Shown: in pieces, positions 42,401 to 52,889 of the stretch
Numbering within the stretch: the stretch's first letter is position 1
Layout: each line of letters begins with the position of its first letter
Assembly: GCA_021397835.1 (NCBI GenBank)
Contig: JAJFZO010000191.1
Span: forward strand, 5,001-69,000
Origin: Moringa oleifera
Lineage: Eukaryota > Streptophyta > Magnoliopsida > Brassicales > Moringaceae
DNA length: 64,000 nucleotides
Reading direction: 5' to 3'
Position numbers and translations under genes: made by a program
Notes under the pieces: model-generated
The model's database searches: none
What the model was told of the DNA's origin: nothing
The model's input: the letters and a program-made list of their open reading frames with translations, nothing else

Positions 42401-45400
42401 CTATTTGGAAGAGTGAGTTTATGTAAGTTGTTAAGGGTTAAAGGTTTACCTCAAGCTGTCTCCTATGTAAAAAACGCCACTTTCGCGGGTGCTCTAACCC
42501 TCCAAATTAATTGCCAAGGTATCCAATTAATTGTCTCTCTTCCTTGGGCAGCCGCTACTTTCTAGAAAAGATAATTGACTGAAAATTTTTTTTCTTTCTC
42601 TCCCCTCCAAACCGCCCTATCTTCAGTGCTCTATTCTGGTTTAAAGTTGTATGTGCTCTAGAAACTGGCCAACCAGTCCCATCTCCAAATCCTGCATGTT
42701 CCTTCTAAATGCAATCTCCAATGTCGCTTCCCCTCCTTATGGAGATAGGCACTCGTTTATCCATGCTTCCTTATTATAAGCAAGTTGATATACGTTTGGA
42801 AATGCCTCCCTATTGATCCCCTCACCACAAATTATGCCAAAATTTAATGTTGGTACCCATCTCCACTTTGAACCTTACATGTGGTTTCACTTTATCCCAA
42901 CATTTTCTTATAGCTTTCCATACACCGGTTCCATGAATTTCCTCCCCATTACCGTTGCTCATCCTCCTTCCATTTCTCCATATTTAGCTACCACCACGCT
43001 CTTTCAAAGACTTACTTTTTTTCATTGTGAGTCTTCACAACCATTTGCCTAGGAGAGCCTTGTTAAAAAAGCCTAAGGATTTAATCCCAAGACTCCATTC
43101 TTGACCGGTTGCCTCACAATTTCCCATTTAACAAGATGGTATTCAAACTAATCTCTTAAGCTTCCCCATAAAAATCGCCTTTGCAATTGCTCCAATTTCC
43201 ATGCAATCATCATAGGTAAAGGGAATATTATGGGATTAAGATGGAATCTTCTATAAAAGATCAAATTGCTGTAGTGGTGAAGATTAGAAAAAACAATATG
43301 TAAATTATTTATTATTTAAAAACAGGGAATATTTGCTATATTTGAGTTTAGTTATATATTTACAATTTTGTTTTCTAGTTTTTTATTGTTTACCATGAAC
43401 AAAAAAAGAATATGTTACCATATATCATATATATATTATATTTATATTATTATTAATATTAGTATTTAGTGCATCATGGATTGTGTGACATTTTATGTGA
43501 TATATTATACTATATTATGCTATTCAATTTCATGTGTTTTTTTATTTCAATTATTTAATGAAAATCTAATTTCTATACTTTTTAAATTATGTATCATTTA
43601 TGTGTCTGTTTATATGTTTTTGGGTGAGTGAAGTATCTCTGAATAAAATTGCAGGTAAAGCCTTTTAGTTCGAACATGATTAGCACTGATTTTGAGTTAC
43701 TTGGAATTGGTAAATTCCAGAGGAGAACTTCAGCGTGCACATGCTTACTTTCAAAGAATTGATGATTTTTCAAAATTGATAACTACAACGTACAAAACCA
43801 GCAAAAAGTTGGAATTATAATTGATCAGGAAGCAAGTTAGAAAAGAATTGGCAACTCCTTCCAATCAAATGGGAAGTAGGACTTTAGCTGCTGTTGATGA
43901 CTCTAGGATGGCCTTGTTAGGCCAAGTTATGGATGGCTGCTTGGCCCTTAGATACTTGAGTCTTCTTCTGGGCAATATTGGTAACTTTACTGTTCTGATA
44001 AAGGAAATAACTTTTTTGTTGAAAGTTTCTGGTTCAAGTTGTCAGTGCAGTTGTCAGAGCAGTCTTCTATTGGCTGACATTTATGAGGTGGTGAAGAACC
44101 ATCTGATAGCTGAGTTGAGCTACATCCTATCCAAAATTCTCATATGAGCTTTATAATTTGTGAAGAAACCCTCAGTTGGCATGCCTCTTAAAATTGACGC
44201 AGGGATCTAAATGTGTCTTGCAGTATTTTAAACTTTAATTTGTCTTGTAAACATGTTCACTGTGGATCTTTGGTAGCTTCTATAACTATATATCTGGTGG
44301 GTTCAATATCATGCATATATATAAACTTTCATGCTTTATGAGATGGCTTTGTAATTTGTAATTAGGGTTTCAGTGTTTCTGTCATGACTCAGCGTATAGA
44401 ATTTCTCAGTTGTGTTTTTTCCCTTATTCTAAGGATACCTTTTAATCTCTTACCAGATACATTCCATCTTTGCGTGAAACATTCACCTTCCCTCAGAGCC
44501 TTGGTATTTTGGGTGGTAAACCTGGTACCTCGACTTACATTGTTGGTGTCCAAGAAGAAAATGTTTTCTACCTTGATCCGCATGTAGTTCAGCCGGTAAA
44601 GCAAATATCTTACTAGTTACTTTAACACTACTCACTCATTTATGTCAAGCTACATGCTATTTACCTTGTTTTGAATTACCTAGTCATATTGAAATAACTG
44701 TGAATCATAAGAACATAATAATCTATGTAAATTCTCTGAAGCATCTGATTGATTTGCTCAGTGTACTTGAGAGAGAGAGAGAAGTTGATAGCAGGACAAG
44801 TAAGACAATAGGATATGCGACACATTACTACTGCTGAAAAAACTCTATTAGTAAATATGCTCTGGATCCTTTTTTTCTATCATTCTAGGCTGGATGTTGG
44901 TCATAGTCTGTTGCACTGCTTCATTTTGCCTATGACAGCACCAGTGCTTACTTTACTCTTCTGATAATTGTTGGTGACCAGGTAGCTAATATCAGCAAGG
45001 ATAATCTATATGCAGATACTACATCATATCATTGCGAGTAACCCTCTTTCCAAGACCTTTTTTTTTTTTGAAAAATAAGAATGTTTTGCAGAAATTTGTG
45101 TGTAATCCTTTTACATCATTGCTTCAGTGCCCTACATTACATTCCCCTGGACGTAATTGATCCATCCTTGGCTATTGGGTTTTATTGCCGAGACAAAGGT
45201 TTGCCAGTTACCCCTAAGCTGCATTTATTATTTCTATTGGTTTTAGTGTTACAACAAAGCTAATGTTGATTATGCTCTCTTTTGGCATGGGCAGATGATT
45301 TTGATGATTTTTGTTCTCGAGCAGCCAAGCTAGCAGAGGAATCAAAAGGTGCTCCATTGTTCACAGTGGCTCAAACTCATAATTTCGCAAAGCCTGTAAG

Positions 45401-45515
45401 CCACAATAATACATTGGGAGATGGCAGTGCAGTTGAAGACAATGAATCCTTGGGTGTTGTGGCCGGGAGTGATGCAGAGGACTGTGCACATGAGGATGAC
45501 TGGCAACTTCTTTGA
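33414..45515 (+). CDS. ATG4: Autophagy cysteine protease ATG4
   Basis: Eight coding exons: 33414-33870, 33963-34048, 34196-34246, 34412-34791, 44457-44595, 44982-45037, 45128-45198 and 45295-45515. All junctions keep frame and the product is 486 aa, typical for plant ATG4 (peptidase family C54). ATG4 cleaves the C terminus of ATG8 to expose the glycine used for lipidation, and removes ATG8 from membranes. The catalytic Cys is in [14 protein letters not shown] (exon 2). The Asp-His pair is in FYLDPH (exon 5), after the [12 protein letters not shown] stretch. The [20 protein letters not shown] region crosses exons 6-7. The C-terminal tail is acidic and ends DEDDWQLL-like (HEDDWQLL), where plant ATG4s carry an ATG8-interacting type motif. 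Coding exon 4 and exon 5 are separated by a 9,665-bp intron filled with transposon remnants. No stops or frameshifts were found in the exons. Confidence 0.95.
35830..36130 (+). repeat. 5' LTR (internally deleted)
   Basis: 301 bp, from TGATGCAG to GCATCA. It aligns with the 3' LTR at both ends but lacks about 190 bp found in the middle of that copy (roughly 41142-41335), the part that in the 3' LTR holds the sequence around cctataaattgg. Two nucleotides after the LTR end a TGGCGTC stretch (36133) may be what remains of the primer-binding site. Confidence 0.9.
36314..40763 (+). pseudogene. Broken gag-pol of the gypsy element
   Basis: Recognisable pieces in order are as follows. Gag-like sequence runs at 36314-37080 ([18 protein letters not shown]), then a knuckle-like [13 protein letters not shown] at 37110-37160. 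Retropepsin [11 protein letters not shown] is near 37412, with ILLGHPWL at 37620. Reverse transcriptase runs at about 37920-38700 ([34 protein letters not shown]). RNase H is at 38850-39260. Integrase is at 39430-40130 ([10 protein letters not shown], then MDFVLVLP and [12 protein letters not shown]). A chromodomain-like tail [16 protein letters not shown] is near 40630. Numerous stops and frameshifts separate these blocks. The enzymes belong to the polyprotein that copies and integrates the element, and none can be functional here. Confidence 0.9.
36746..37111. repeat. 34-bp inverted repeat flanking a gag segment
   Basis: The 34 bases at 36746-36779 (start ggaccaacttaggt) reappear in inverted orientation at 37078-37111 (end acctaagttggtcc) with a single mismatch. 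They enclose 298 bp of gag. The downstream arm replaces the expected gag-to-knuckle connection, so it marks a rearrangement inside the element. Confidence 0.85.
40590..40937 (+). repeat. Exact 174-bp tandem duplication of the chromodomain-like module
   Basis: The segment 40590-40763 is repeated at 40764-40937 with essentially no differences, offset 174 bp (58 codons, frame preserved). It covers the stretch encoding the chromodomain-like tail of the integrase up to the edge of the 3' LTR. Since the rest of the element is heavily mutated, this duplication is much younger than the insertion. Confidence 0.92.
40943..41435 (+). repeat. 3' LTR (full length)
   Basis: 493 bp, from TGGTGCAG to TCATCA, followed directly by the AATCG target-site copy. 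It contains a TATA-like cctataaattgg (about 41210) and downstream CT-rich sequence. This LTR is the better reference for the family. By eye about a fifth of the first 60 positions differ from the 5' LTR. Confidence 0.9.
41903..41944. repeat. Poly(T)-poly(G) homopolymer run
   Basis: A run of about 18 T, interrupted by one base, is followed by about 25 G. Such a long G run is unusual in this AT-rich intron. Its exact length should be treated with caution because sequencing and assembly handle such runs poorly. Confidence 0.7.
42112..43220 (-). mobile_element. LINE reverse-transcriptase C-terminal fragment
   Basis: Read on the minus strand, the stretch gives in interrupted frames the C-terminal part of a plant non-LTR retrotransposon polyprotein. 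From the 5' side: [20 protein letters not shown], then a W.KLR.C-like region ([19 protein letters not shown]), then the zf-RVT region ([14 protein letters not shown], then the [11 protein letters not shown] position, then MNHVMLWC). It ends with [19 protein letters not shown] at 42170-42220. Several stops and frameshifts are present and no poly(A) tail or target duplication was found. It is a 5'-truncated, dead fragment in antisense orientation to ATG4. Confidence 0.8.
43650..44146 (+). pseudogene. Unassigned coding relic in ATG4 intron 4
   Basis: The stretch reads like exonic sequence of a helical protein. It has [20 protein letters not shown] near 43705, then a stop at the LELstop position, then in another frame [20 protein letters not shown] and [20 protein letters not shown] (43836-43970). 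It ends at a stop at 44145. There are no introns inside but at least one frameshift or stop. I do not recognise the family. It may be a retrocopied or transposon-captured gene fragment. It could also be a cryptic exon of ATG4, but it has no match to the ATG4 family and the exons on either side join in frame without it. Confidence 0.5.
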
Positions 45516-46459
45516 TTGGGTAATTAGCCTCAGTTTGGGAGACTAGCGTTTGGGATTGAAGGTTGTAGGCGTCTTTGCACATCGACTCTCAATTAGCACA
45601 ACCGACAATGAGCTCCAGTGACGCATGGTGCTTGTTCATTATCATTGAATCTATTGGCCTTAAAAGATTTGTAGAGTACATTAATTGACAAGATTTTTTT
45701 TTCCGTAATTTATTTTCAAAGTGTTCATAAAGTGAACCATACATTAACATTGTAAGATAAATGCAGATTTGTGGTTCCCATTTGTGGGTGTAAGAACCTT
45801 TATATTGCATTTTCTTGCCACTAAAGAAAAGCAGGTTTGCACCTGTTAGATCCCGCATTTCCTTTTGATGAAAATGTTGTCTATGATTCTCAGAGTTGTG
45901 TTCAAACTAGTTGTTGGCTTCAAGGTCCATTAGACAGATTTGTAAGTTGTGCCTTTTAAGTCATGCCAGTCATGGTGTTCCCATATTGCAACTATAACTT
46001 CAACTTCTCAAGTGGCTCTGAACACAAAAGCAGCAAGAAACAGGCTGCTAGGCTCTCTGCATTCTTTTTTTGTGACATATGCTTTTATCATCTGTTTCTA
46101 TGTCATAAAAGAAAGCTTTAACTCAGCTTTAGATCAGGAAGCACTATGACAAGGCCAAATAATAATAGAAATTCAAAAGATTTAGTTTATACCTATACTC
46201 AGCAATCCTTTACACCCAAAGCAAGCACTGAGCAAGAAACAAAAGCTAGTTTTTATCCTCAAAAAACATGCTAATCAACATGAGGGCTTCTAAACTCAGT
46301 AAAACATATTTGGTCATTAATCCATGGAATAGAGGTAAGCAAGCACCCAAGAGGACAAACTTGGAGAACAGCACAAAAACCACAAGCTCAGGATGCATAA
46401 CACTGCTGCTCAAGATCATTTTTTCTTTTCTTTGCCCTCCGCTCCTCCAACCAAAAAAA

Positions 46460-47420
46460 AAAAAAAAAGAGAGCAATCAACTCAGATGAGTATGTAGAAG
46501 CCGAGAATGGGAAGCCGGAGAGTCCAACAGAAGTTTGAATACAGGTCCACTTCGTATTACCAGTGCCACCATTTCTCTCCATCATGAAGCCTCCTTCTCC
46601 TACACATTGCAGTGATGATGATGAAAATTCTCTGCCACCACATTCATCACAAATGTGCCATGCTTACAGAAGCGATCGCCATCACTAGAACCTTGACTTC
46701 CATATTCAAGACTTGTCACGAAGGTGGATGTTCTAATCTGGTTACTCAGAAGGGGAACTGAATCGGCAACCGGTTCCAACTTCTCCTAATCCTCATATTC
46801 CATAAGATCCCTTTGCTGGTGATGTTGCTGCTGCTGCTGTTGTTATCACTTCCCAAGAACCACCAACATTCGCACTGGTGACGGCTGTTATGGTTTCCAG
46901 CAAAAACCACAGTGGTGGTGCCTGTATTAGGAAACCGCCAAACCTGTTCAATCTTGGACCAGGACCCTGTTACAGAATCGTAGCATTCAGCATCAGAGCG
47001 GAATTGGCCCTAGTTTTCAGTGCCATATCGAGTCACTACACAGAACCTCAGATCCCCGTCCCAGGACAGGCCCTGGCATTCATCTCTTCCTTCTGCCAGA
47101 GCTGGTAAACGTCTTTCAGTCGTCCTTCTCCACTTGGTATACTCTGTATCTTCTAGAAGCCGTGTTGTAATCTGTATCTTGGTTTTGTTTTCTATTGGAT
47201 CGGATGTAAGACATATCTGGATGTGGGGCTCCATACAACATGGCTTTGTCTGAAACAGGTCACTCCATTAGTCCATTTGTTTTCAAGGCCCCTAACTACA
47301 GAAGCAATTGGGACAACTGTGTCTTCCAGAAGCCATTGCAGTAGACTTCTAAGTTTGATTATCAACCAAACTCTGTGTAGTGTGGGGAGAGGAGATGTTC
47401 ACCTATGGACTTGCTCTTGG
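46460..47420 (-). pseudogene. F-box/kelch-repeat (KFB-type) pseudogene
   Basis: The minus strand carries the C-terminal half of a KFB-type F-box/kelch protein. It has LPALAEGRDECQGLSWDGDL at about 47100-47045, then GQFRSDAECYDSVTGSW (about 46995), then WWFLGSDNN and finally GNTKWTCIQTSVGLSGFPFS near 46550-46490. An in-frame TAG at the GTEN/GQF junction (about 47008-47010), further frame breaks near 46780-46660 and loss of the final stop show that it is broken. The N-terminal F-box was not found. Functional relatives are substrate adaptors of SCF ubiquitin ligases, some of which target phenylalanine ammonia-lyase. It lies between ATG4 and the Mutator-like element. Confidence 0.72.
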
Positions 47421-47976
47421 GCCTAAAACCCGTTCCTGCATTCCCACCAATCCCAATTTCGAATTAGGTGAGGAATCCTAAATTAATATGGTCACAGCTT
47501 CTTACTTAGATTTTCTCCTTTCAAAATCATTTTCTGAGACGTTTGTTGGGCAATAGTGCACTGGGAACATGATAGACGGCGATAATCAAGATGATGATGA
47601 TGCCAGTTGGGTCCCACTCCCACAGCTACCACATTCGTGGGAATGGGATGCACGCATTACTGCTTAGCATGTCTCCATGTTCACATGTTTGAATGAATTA
47701 TACAACACTCCTTAACAAGTTATGAATTAACATGTGATACATTAATCATTTACTTGCGTATATGGAGGAGGAAGAAAGGCTGAAAAAAATGTTATTCAAA
47801 TTATATATAAGAAGAAAGTAAAAAAATAAAATAAAATAAATGTGAATTAGCATTGAGTTGATATGTGTTAATATTTTTTTAAAAAATTCATAGTAACTCA
47901 GATTAGCAAAACATATGAATCAGAAAAAAACAAAACATTGATATCTGTGTATCGGAAAAAACCGCGTTGATTGTTA

Positions 47977-47985
47977 TTTATGTTT
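47977..47985. repeat. Target-site duplication, left copy (9 bp)
   Basis: TTTATGTTT directly precedes the left terminus. The identical 9-mer follows the right terminus at 57300-57308. Length 9 is characteristic of Mutator-superfamily insertion. The AT-rich composition makes a chance match less improbable than for a random 9-mer. Confidence 0.7.
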
Positions 47986-48325
47986 GAGGAAAATTCTATT
48001 TTAATCACCCGTATAAGGATATTTACGTAAATAACTAACATTACTAATGTATTTGTTTTTAGCACTTTTTAGACACTTTGAGACAAAATTACCCTTCACA
48101 GCAGATGTACAATTACTTACTTATCCAACTACAGAATATAAAAAGTCAAACATCTCAAACGTCTCTATTTCCCTCTCTCCTAATTCTGGCGCTAAGCTTT
48201 ACCACTTAGCTCGTTCAGCTTCAGCTCTCTTCATTCGGTGTCTGTTGATTTCTTTGCTTTCTTTGTAAACCAACCTTTCCTCAATACTATCCGCAAGCTA
48301 CTGAATCACTAAAAAAACAATAGAG

Positions 48326-49017
48326 GTATGATTTCAAGCAACTATTCTACTCAAATTTCTGTGGGTTTTTTGCTTATTGAATATCCACGGATGAAATCCT
48401 TCCCTCATATTTGATTCAACGATTTCTTAATTTTTTTGAGTTTACTCTATGGGTTTGAAAGCTTCTCCAATAGTTTTTGAATCATTTTCTTTTGATTTTG
48501 TATTGGTTTTGGAATCTGCGATGTTTGGGTATATCGTGGTGTATTATTTTTCATTTTTCTTTTAATACATTGAAACCCAAAAATTTCTCTGGGTATATGT
48601 ATATAGGTATCACATGCTTAAGTCTTCATTTACTGGTTTGTTGGCTCCAATTTCTTGGCTTAGGTGCATCTATATGCAACGGTTCATCGCATTCGTGACC
48701 TCATAATAATAATCGTATCTATTTAACGAAATCGTAACCTATTTTGTTAATGGAACTGTTTTTTATGCAATCGTACTGTGATTGCATAAATCGTACCTTG
48801 TTTGTTGAAATCGTATCGTATTTGTTTTCAATCGTAACTTGTTTGCTTCAATCGTACCTTTTTTGTTTTCAATCGTGACTTGTTTTCTGAAATCATACCT
48901 TATATGTTTGAAATCGTAACTTATTTGATTAAATCGTACCTTGTTTAAAACAATCGTATCATAATTACTGAATGAAAAATCGATTTTTTGACCCTTTTTT
49001 TTTTGGATCAAATGCAG
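48326..49017 (+). other. Leader intron of the Ulp1-like gene
   Basis: A donor (tagag/gtatga) at 48325/48326 and an acceptor (aaatgcag) at 49017 define a 692-bp intron in the 5' UTR. The coding start follows the acceptor directly. The CT-rich leader at about 48160-48325 is the likely first exon. The intron is unusually long for this gene because it holds the first TCGTA(A/C)C array. Confidence 0.6.
48690..48962 (+). repeat. TCGTAMC array 1 (20-bp minisatellite, leader intron of the Ulp1-like gene)
   Basis: The core cgta (or a one-base variant) occurs at 48694, 48714, 48733, 48772, 48792, 48812, 48833, 48853, 48874, 48894, 48914, 48934 and 48954. This is a register of 20-21 bp with one degenerate position near 48753. 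Consensus: AATCGTAMCTTGTTTG plus 4 variable bases. It reads on the plus strand, the sense of the surrounding gene. Confidence 0.9.
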
Positions 49018-49963
49018 ATGGCAAGTAGCCCTGTTTCTCAGAAGCCATATGTGACCCCCAAAGAGTCTTGGAAGACTGGAAAGATACTGAAGCATTGTGA
49101 TAATGATGTCATCCCCACTCTAAGGACAATTTTGGATGACTCTGAGAAGGAGAAATTCAGAGGGACCTGCTTAGGGCATTTCCTACATTTGCACGCCGAT
49201 TTTAACTTCTCAGGGATTATTGTCCATAATCTGCTACTTCGGGAGATTCAGCAGAACCGCGAGGACGAAATGTGGTTCAGACTTGGGCAGAATGAAGTTC
49301 ATTTCAGCAAAGTGGAATTTTGCCTAATCACTGGATTGAAGTTTGGCGAGCTACCGGATACAGAGAATATTGAAGCTACTCCATCTGGTATCCTAGCCAA
49401 ATACTTCGGGGGGAGGGATAAGGTTAGTGGTAGTAGCATCAAGACGAGGTTACTACAAGGAGAGTTTGAGAACGAAGATGATAAACTAAAGCTGGGGTTG
49501 TTGTATTTGCTGAACGGGTTCATCAAAGGCCACGACGAGCGGCAGCAGGTCCCTACATGGCAGTTTCATTTAGTAGACAATTTAGAGGAGTTCAATGGCT
49601 TTCCATGGGGCACCTAGGTCTACTGCAACTCCATATTGCATTTCAAGAAGGCAGTTGCAAATCGAATCAGGGATGCTGATGGGGTGAGCTATAATGCTTA
49701 CGGCTTTGTATGGGCATTACACGTAAGGATTTTGTTTGAAATTTTTTATTTTATTTTTTTAAAGTTTCATTGAATTTTATATTAATCAATTATAACTTCA
49801 TTTTCATTTTTTTTCACAGGTTTTTGCCTTTGAAGTGATTCCTGCTACCAACATGCATGGCATGAGGTTGTCAGGATCCGACTTGCCATTGCCAAGAATT
49901 TACCGATGGAGGTTCCATCGCAGGCCCCATAATGGAGATTGCAAGAAAATCTTCACAAACAGT

Positions 49964-50327
49964 GTAAGTAATTTCGTACCTTCTTTCTCTACTTCGTGCC
50001 TTACTTATAAATTTCGTACCTTCTTTCTCTACTTCGTGCCTTCATTCTAAATTTCGTACCTTCTTTCTCTACTTCGTTCCTTCCTTCTAAATTTCGTACC
50101 TTCTTTATCTACTTCGTGCCTTCCTTCTAAATTTCGTACCTTTTTTCTATACTTCGTGCCTTCATTCTAAATTTCGTACCTTCTTTCCCTACTTTGTGCC
50201 TTCATTCAGCCATTTCATGCCTTACTTTTTCAATTTCGTGCCCTCTTTCTCTAATTTTTATGTTGTGCCTTAACGTTTCATTTTCGTATATTCATTCTTA
50301 ATTTCGTAACTTTATTTGTATTTTCAG
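49964..50327 (+). repeat. TCGTAMC array 2 (40-bp units = two 20-bp halves, intron after DUF1985 exon 2)
   Basis: Units beginning atttcgtacc start at 49971, 50011, 50051, 50091, 50131 and 50171, exactly 40 bp apart. Each contains a second half-unit acttcgtgcc 20 bp later, and degraded units follow to about 50320. The array fills the whole 364-bp intron from donor to acceptor. The core reads in the sense of the gene. Confidence 0.93.
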
Positions 50328-51574
50328 ATGGAGGCTAAGCTTAATTTGAAGCCAACTACTGCCGAGCGTCAAGCCCCATACTATGTTGGGGTTGAAGACA
50401 GTGTTGTGCCTGGCCAACCATTGAATCGAGATGACGAAATGGTAGAGTCTCCCATTCGGATCAGGGCTACAAATTCGTCTTCTTCTTTGCGCAAAACTTT
50501 GAAGGTAAGGGAGAGGATCCCTACTGAAGAAGAACGAATTGTCGACGAGTCAGAGCCGGACCTGAGGGAAAGGGATGTTGAGCGGGAGGCACCTGGCGCT
50601 GAAAGGGTTGAACGGGATCCAGATGTTTACCGTCGTCTCGTTGCTATGGAGTCGAAATTGGAACTTCTCGAGGCGAAGGTAAATCGTATGGACTCAGACA
50701 ATGAAAGACGCCATCAGGAGCAAATGGCGATCCTGAAATCCATCCAATTATCTCTACAAGGATATGGATTTGGTGACCGAGACCCGTCTCCACCTATGTC
50801 AAATCCAATTCCCAATGAGGTAGTTCTCTAATCTATTTCAACTGTATTTTTTGTTTCGTGTATTACTAATGATATTTTTCTTTCTTTAGAACATTATTAA
50901 ATGTATGTATTAAACATGACTTTCTAATTCAGTACATTGTTTATTTTTTTTAGGGTGTTATGGCAGACTCAGCCCAAGAGGGCTTGGCTCCTGCAGGGCA
51001 ATGCCACAAAACAGAAGCCACTGCAGGGCCAATGGAAGAAGTTGTCACTGCATTCCCATGCAGTGACAACTTCGGGGCTCCTACTGTGGTAGATAAAGAA
51101 TTGCCATCTGCAGAGTCACCCAAAAGGATGGCAGCGAGGGACTTGGCCCTTGTCCCAGTTGAGGCCACTGACAATGTGATGCCGGTTGTCAGGACTCGTA
51201 AACGGTCAAGACAACTGTGCAGTCCATATGTTGAGCTTCATACTGGGCATAAGAAAGCCAAGTCCACTCACATGGTCAGTGCGAAGTTGCAAATATCAGA
51301 TAAGATCATCGCTGCATTCAACAACTTCATGAAGGGCCAGTCATAGTAAGTATTGCATAGCATATGTGTTGCATACTAATTTTTTGAATTTAATTTTTTT
51401 GAATTCTTTTCTCACAGTTTCTTTTTATTTCCTTCAGTCGCAACGTAGGCATTGGCCATTCAGTGAGCGTGGACTGGTTCAAAGCCCTAATTGACAATGA
51501 TGAGTGGATCGATGACTCTGTAAGTTTTCAATTTTTTGCACTATATTATTATTCCTTGCTTAAATGTCGTGCTT

Positions 51575-51775
51575 TTATTTCGTAACATGATTCACAGTAT
51601 CGTAACATGTTTTATAGTATCGTAACATGTTTCATATTATCATAACTAAAATTATAATTCGTAATTTTCTTTCGTAACATGTTTCATATTATCGTAACAT
51701 GTTTCATAGTATCGTAACATGTTTCATATTATCGTAACTAAATTTAGAATTCGTACCTTGATTTCGTATATTCAT
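51575..51775 (+). repeat. TCGTAMC array 3 (20-bp minisatellite, intron of the Ulp1-like gene)
   Basis: cgtaacatgtttcatagtat-type units lie at 51581, 51601, 51621, (51641 variant), 51673, 51693, 51713, 51733 and 51752. Spacing is 20 bp apart from one 32-bp step. The array lies in the 293-bp intron 51520-51812, again sense to the gene. Confidence 0.92.
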
Positions 51776-52889
51776 AGTACTGATAATATCACTTTTCTAA
51801 TGTCTCCACCAGCACATTGATGCATATTTGCACATATTGCGGAGAAGGCAGAAGGAGCTACCTGAGCAATATGCATAAGATATCTGCATCTGTGATCCTT
51901 GGCTATATGTAAGTCCCTTGATCATTAAGACTATTTATCTGATTTTTTATTTAATTTATTTGTTGACTTTGTTTTATTGTTCAAATTTACAGACAGCATT
52001 TTATTACATTTACAACGAATATCAAAAGGATCCAGATGCTGATTGTCCTCCGGCACACTCGAACTTTGAAGCGCATAAATGGGAAGAAGATTTCCTAGAC
52101 CGTGTGCGAGGCAAATTTTCAAGGGATTGTCCTGCTTGGAACACTGTAAATAAGGTTAGTTATCTTCATTAGTAATGATTTATATACTTATACTTTTTTT
52201 CCATATTATGAGTACTCAATGATATTTAAACATTATTTAATGTAGCTGATGGTTCCTTACCACGTTGGGGGATTTCACTGGCTTCTAGTCGTCATTGATC
52301 TGAGGAAATTCTCGTTGCGTGTCTATGACTCATTCCGTCAAGAGATACCAACTGAAGCGAGGATTCGGCAGCAAAATCCATTCAGATGGATGCTAACTAG
52401 CTATATGGCGAGTGACGGATATTTCATTCGAAAATCAGATGCCAAAATGCCGGATCTTCCACTTTCATGCACTTTGGAGCCAAAGAACAAGATCCCAACG
52501 AATAAGGTAAGTCTTTTTTCCAGTATGTGTTATTATAAAATTTTTTTCTGGTGAATGTCTTTCCTTATTCTTAATTATTTTTTTTTTGCAGTGGCAATTG
52601 TGGTCCTCACATGCTGTATATTATAGAACATTTACTACTTAGGAAACATTTAAAATACACTGACATGGATATGTCAGTTATTAGAAATCACATGGCAATG
52701 TATATATTTGCCAACTCCACTGTAGATGATAGTCATTGATTCAATTTTTTTATTCTTATTCAATGTATTTATTTTGTATATACATTTGAGAATTGTATAT
52801 AACATTTTTACAATTGTATATGACATTATTTTGTATATATAATCCAAAATTTTACAATTGAAACAGTTTTTTTTTGTCAATAGATGTAT

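Larger units (their letters stand above)
49018..52739 (+). pseudogene. DUF1985 + Ulp1-type cysteine protease gene of the Mutator-like element
   Basis: Nine coding exons can be traced: 49018-49722, 49820-49963, 50328-50819, 50954-51345, 51438-51519, 51813-51908, 51993-52154, 52246-52506 and 52592-52739 (about 827 codons). Exons 1-2 are a DUF1985 domain (VHFSKVEFCLITGLKFGELP-like segment at 49303-49350). Exon 3 has a predicted coiled coil (LELLEAKVNRMDSDNERRHQ). Exons 8-9 form the Ulp1/C48 peptidase core: catalytic His in GGFHWLLVVIDL (52276-52278), Asp in VYDSF (52327-52329) and Cys in GNCGPHMLYIIEHLL (52599-52601). Defects are a TAG at 49615-49617, a TAA at 51876-51878, and the exon 8-9 junction, which is out of frame by 2 nt. 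Ulp1-family enzymes cleave SUMO or related conjugates; the role of the transposon-borne versions is unknown. The catalytic residues remain, so decay looks recent. Confidence 0.85.

Noticed and set aside
50950..51174. Minus-strand ORF opposite the Ulp1-like gene
   Set aside because: Antisense shadow of the exon at 50954-51345, which joins in frame with its neighbours on plus.
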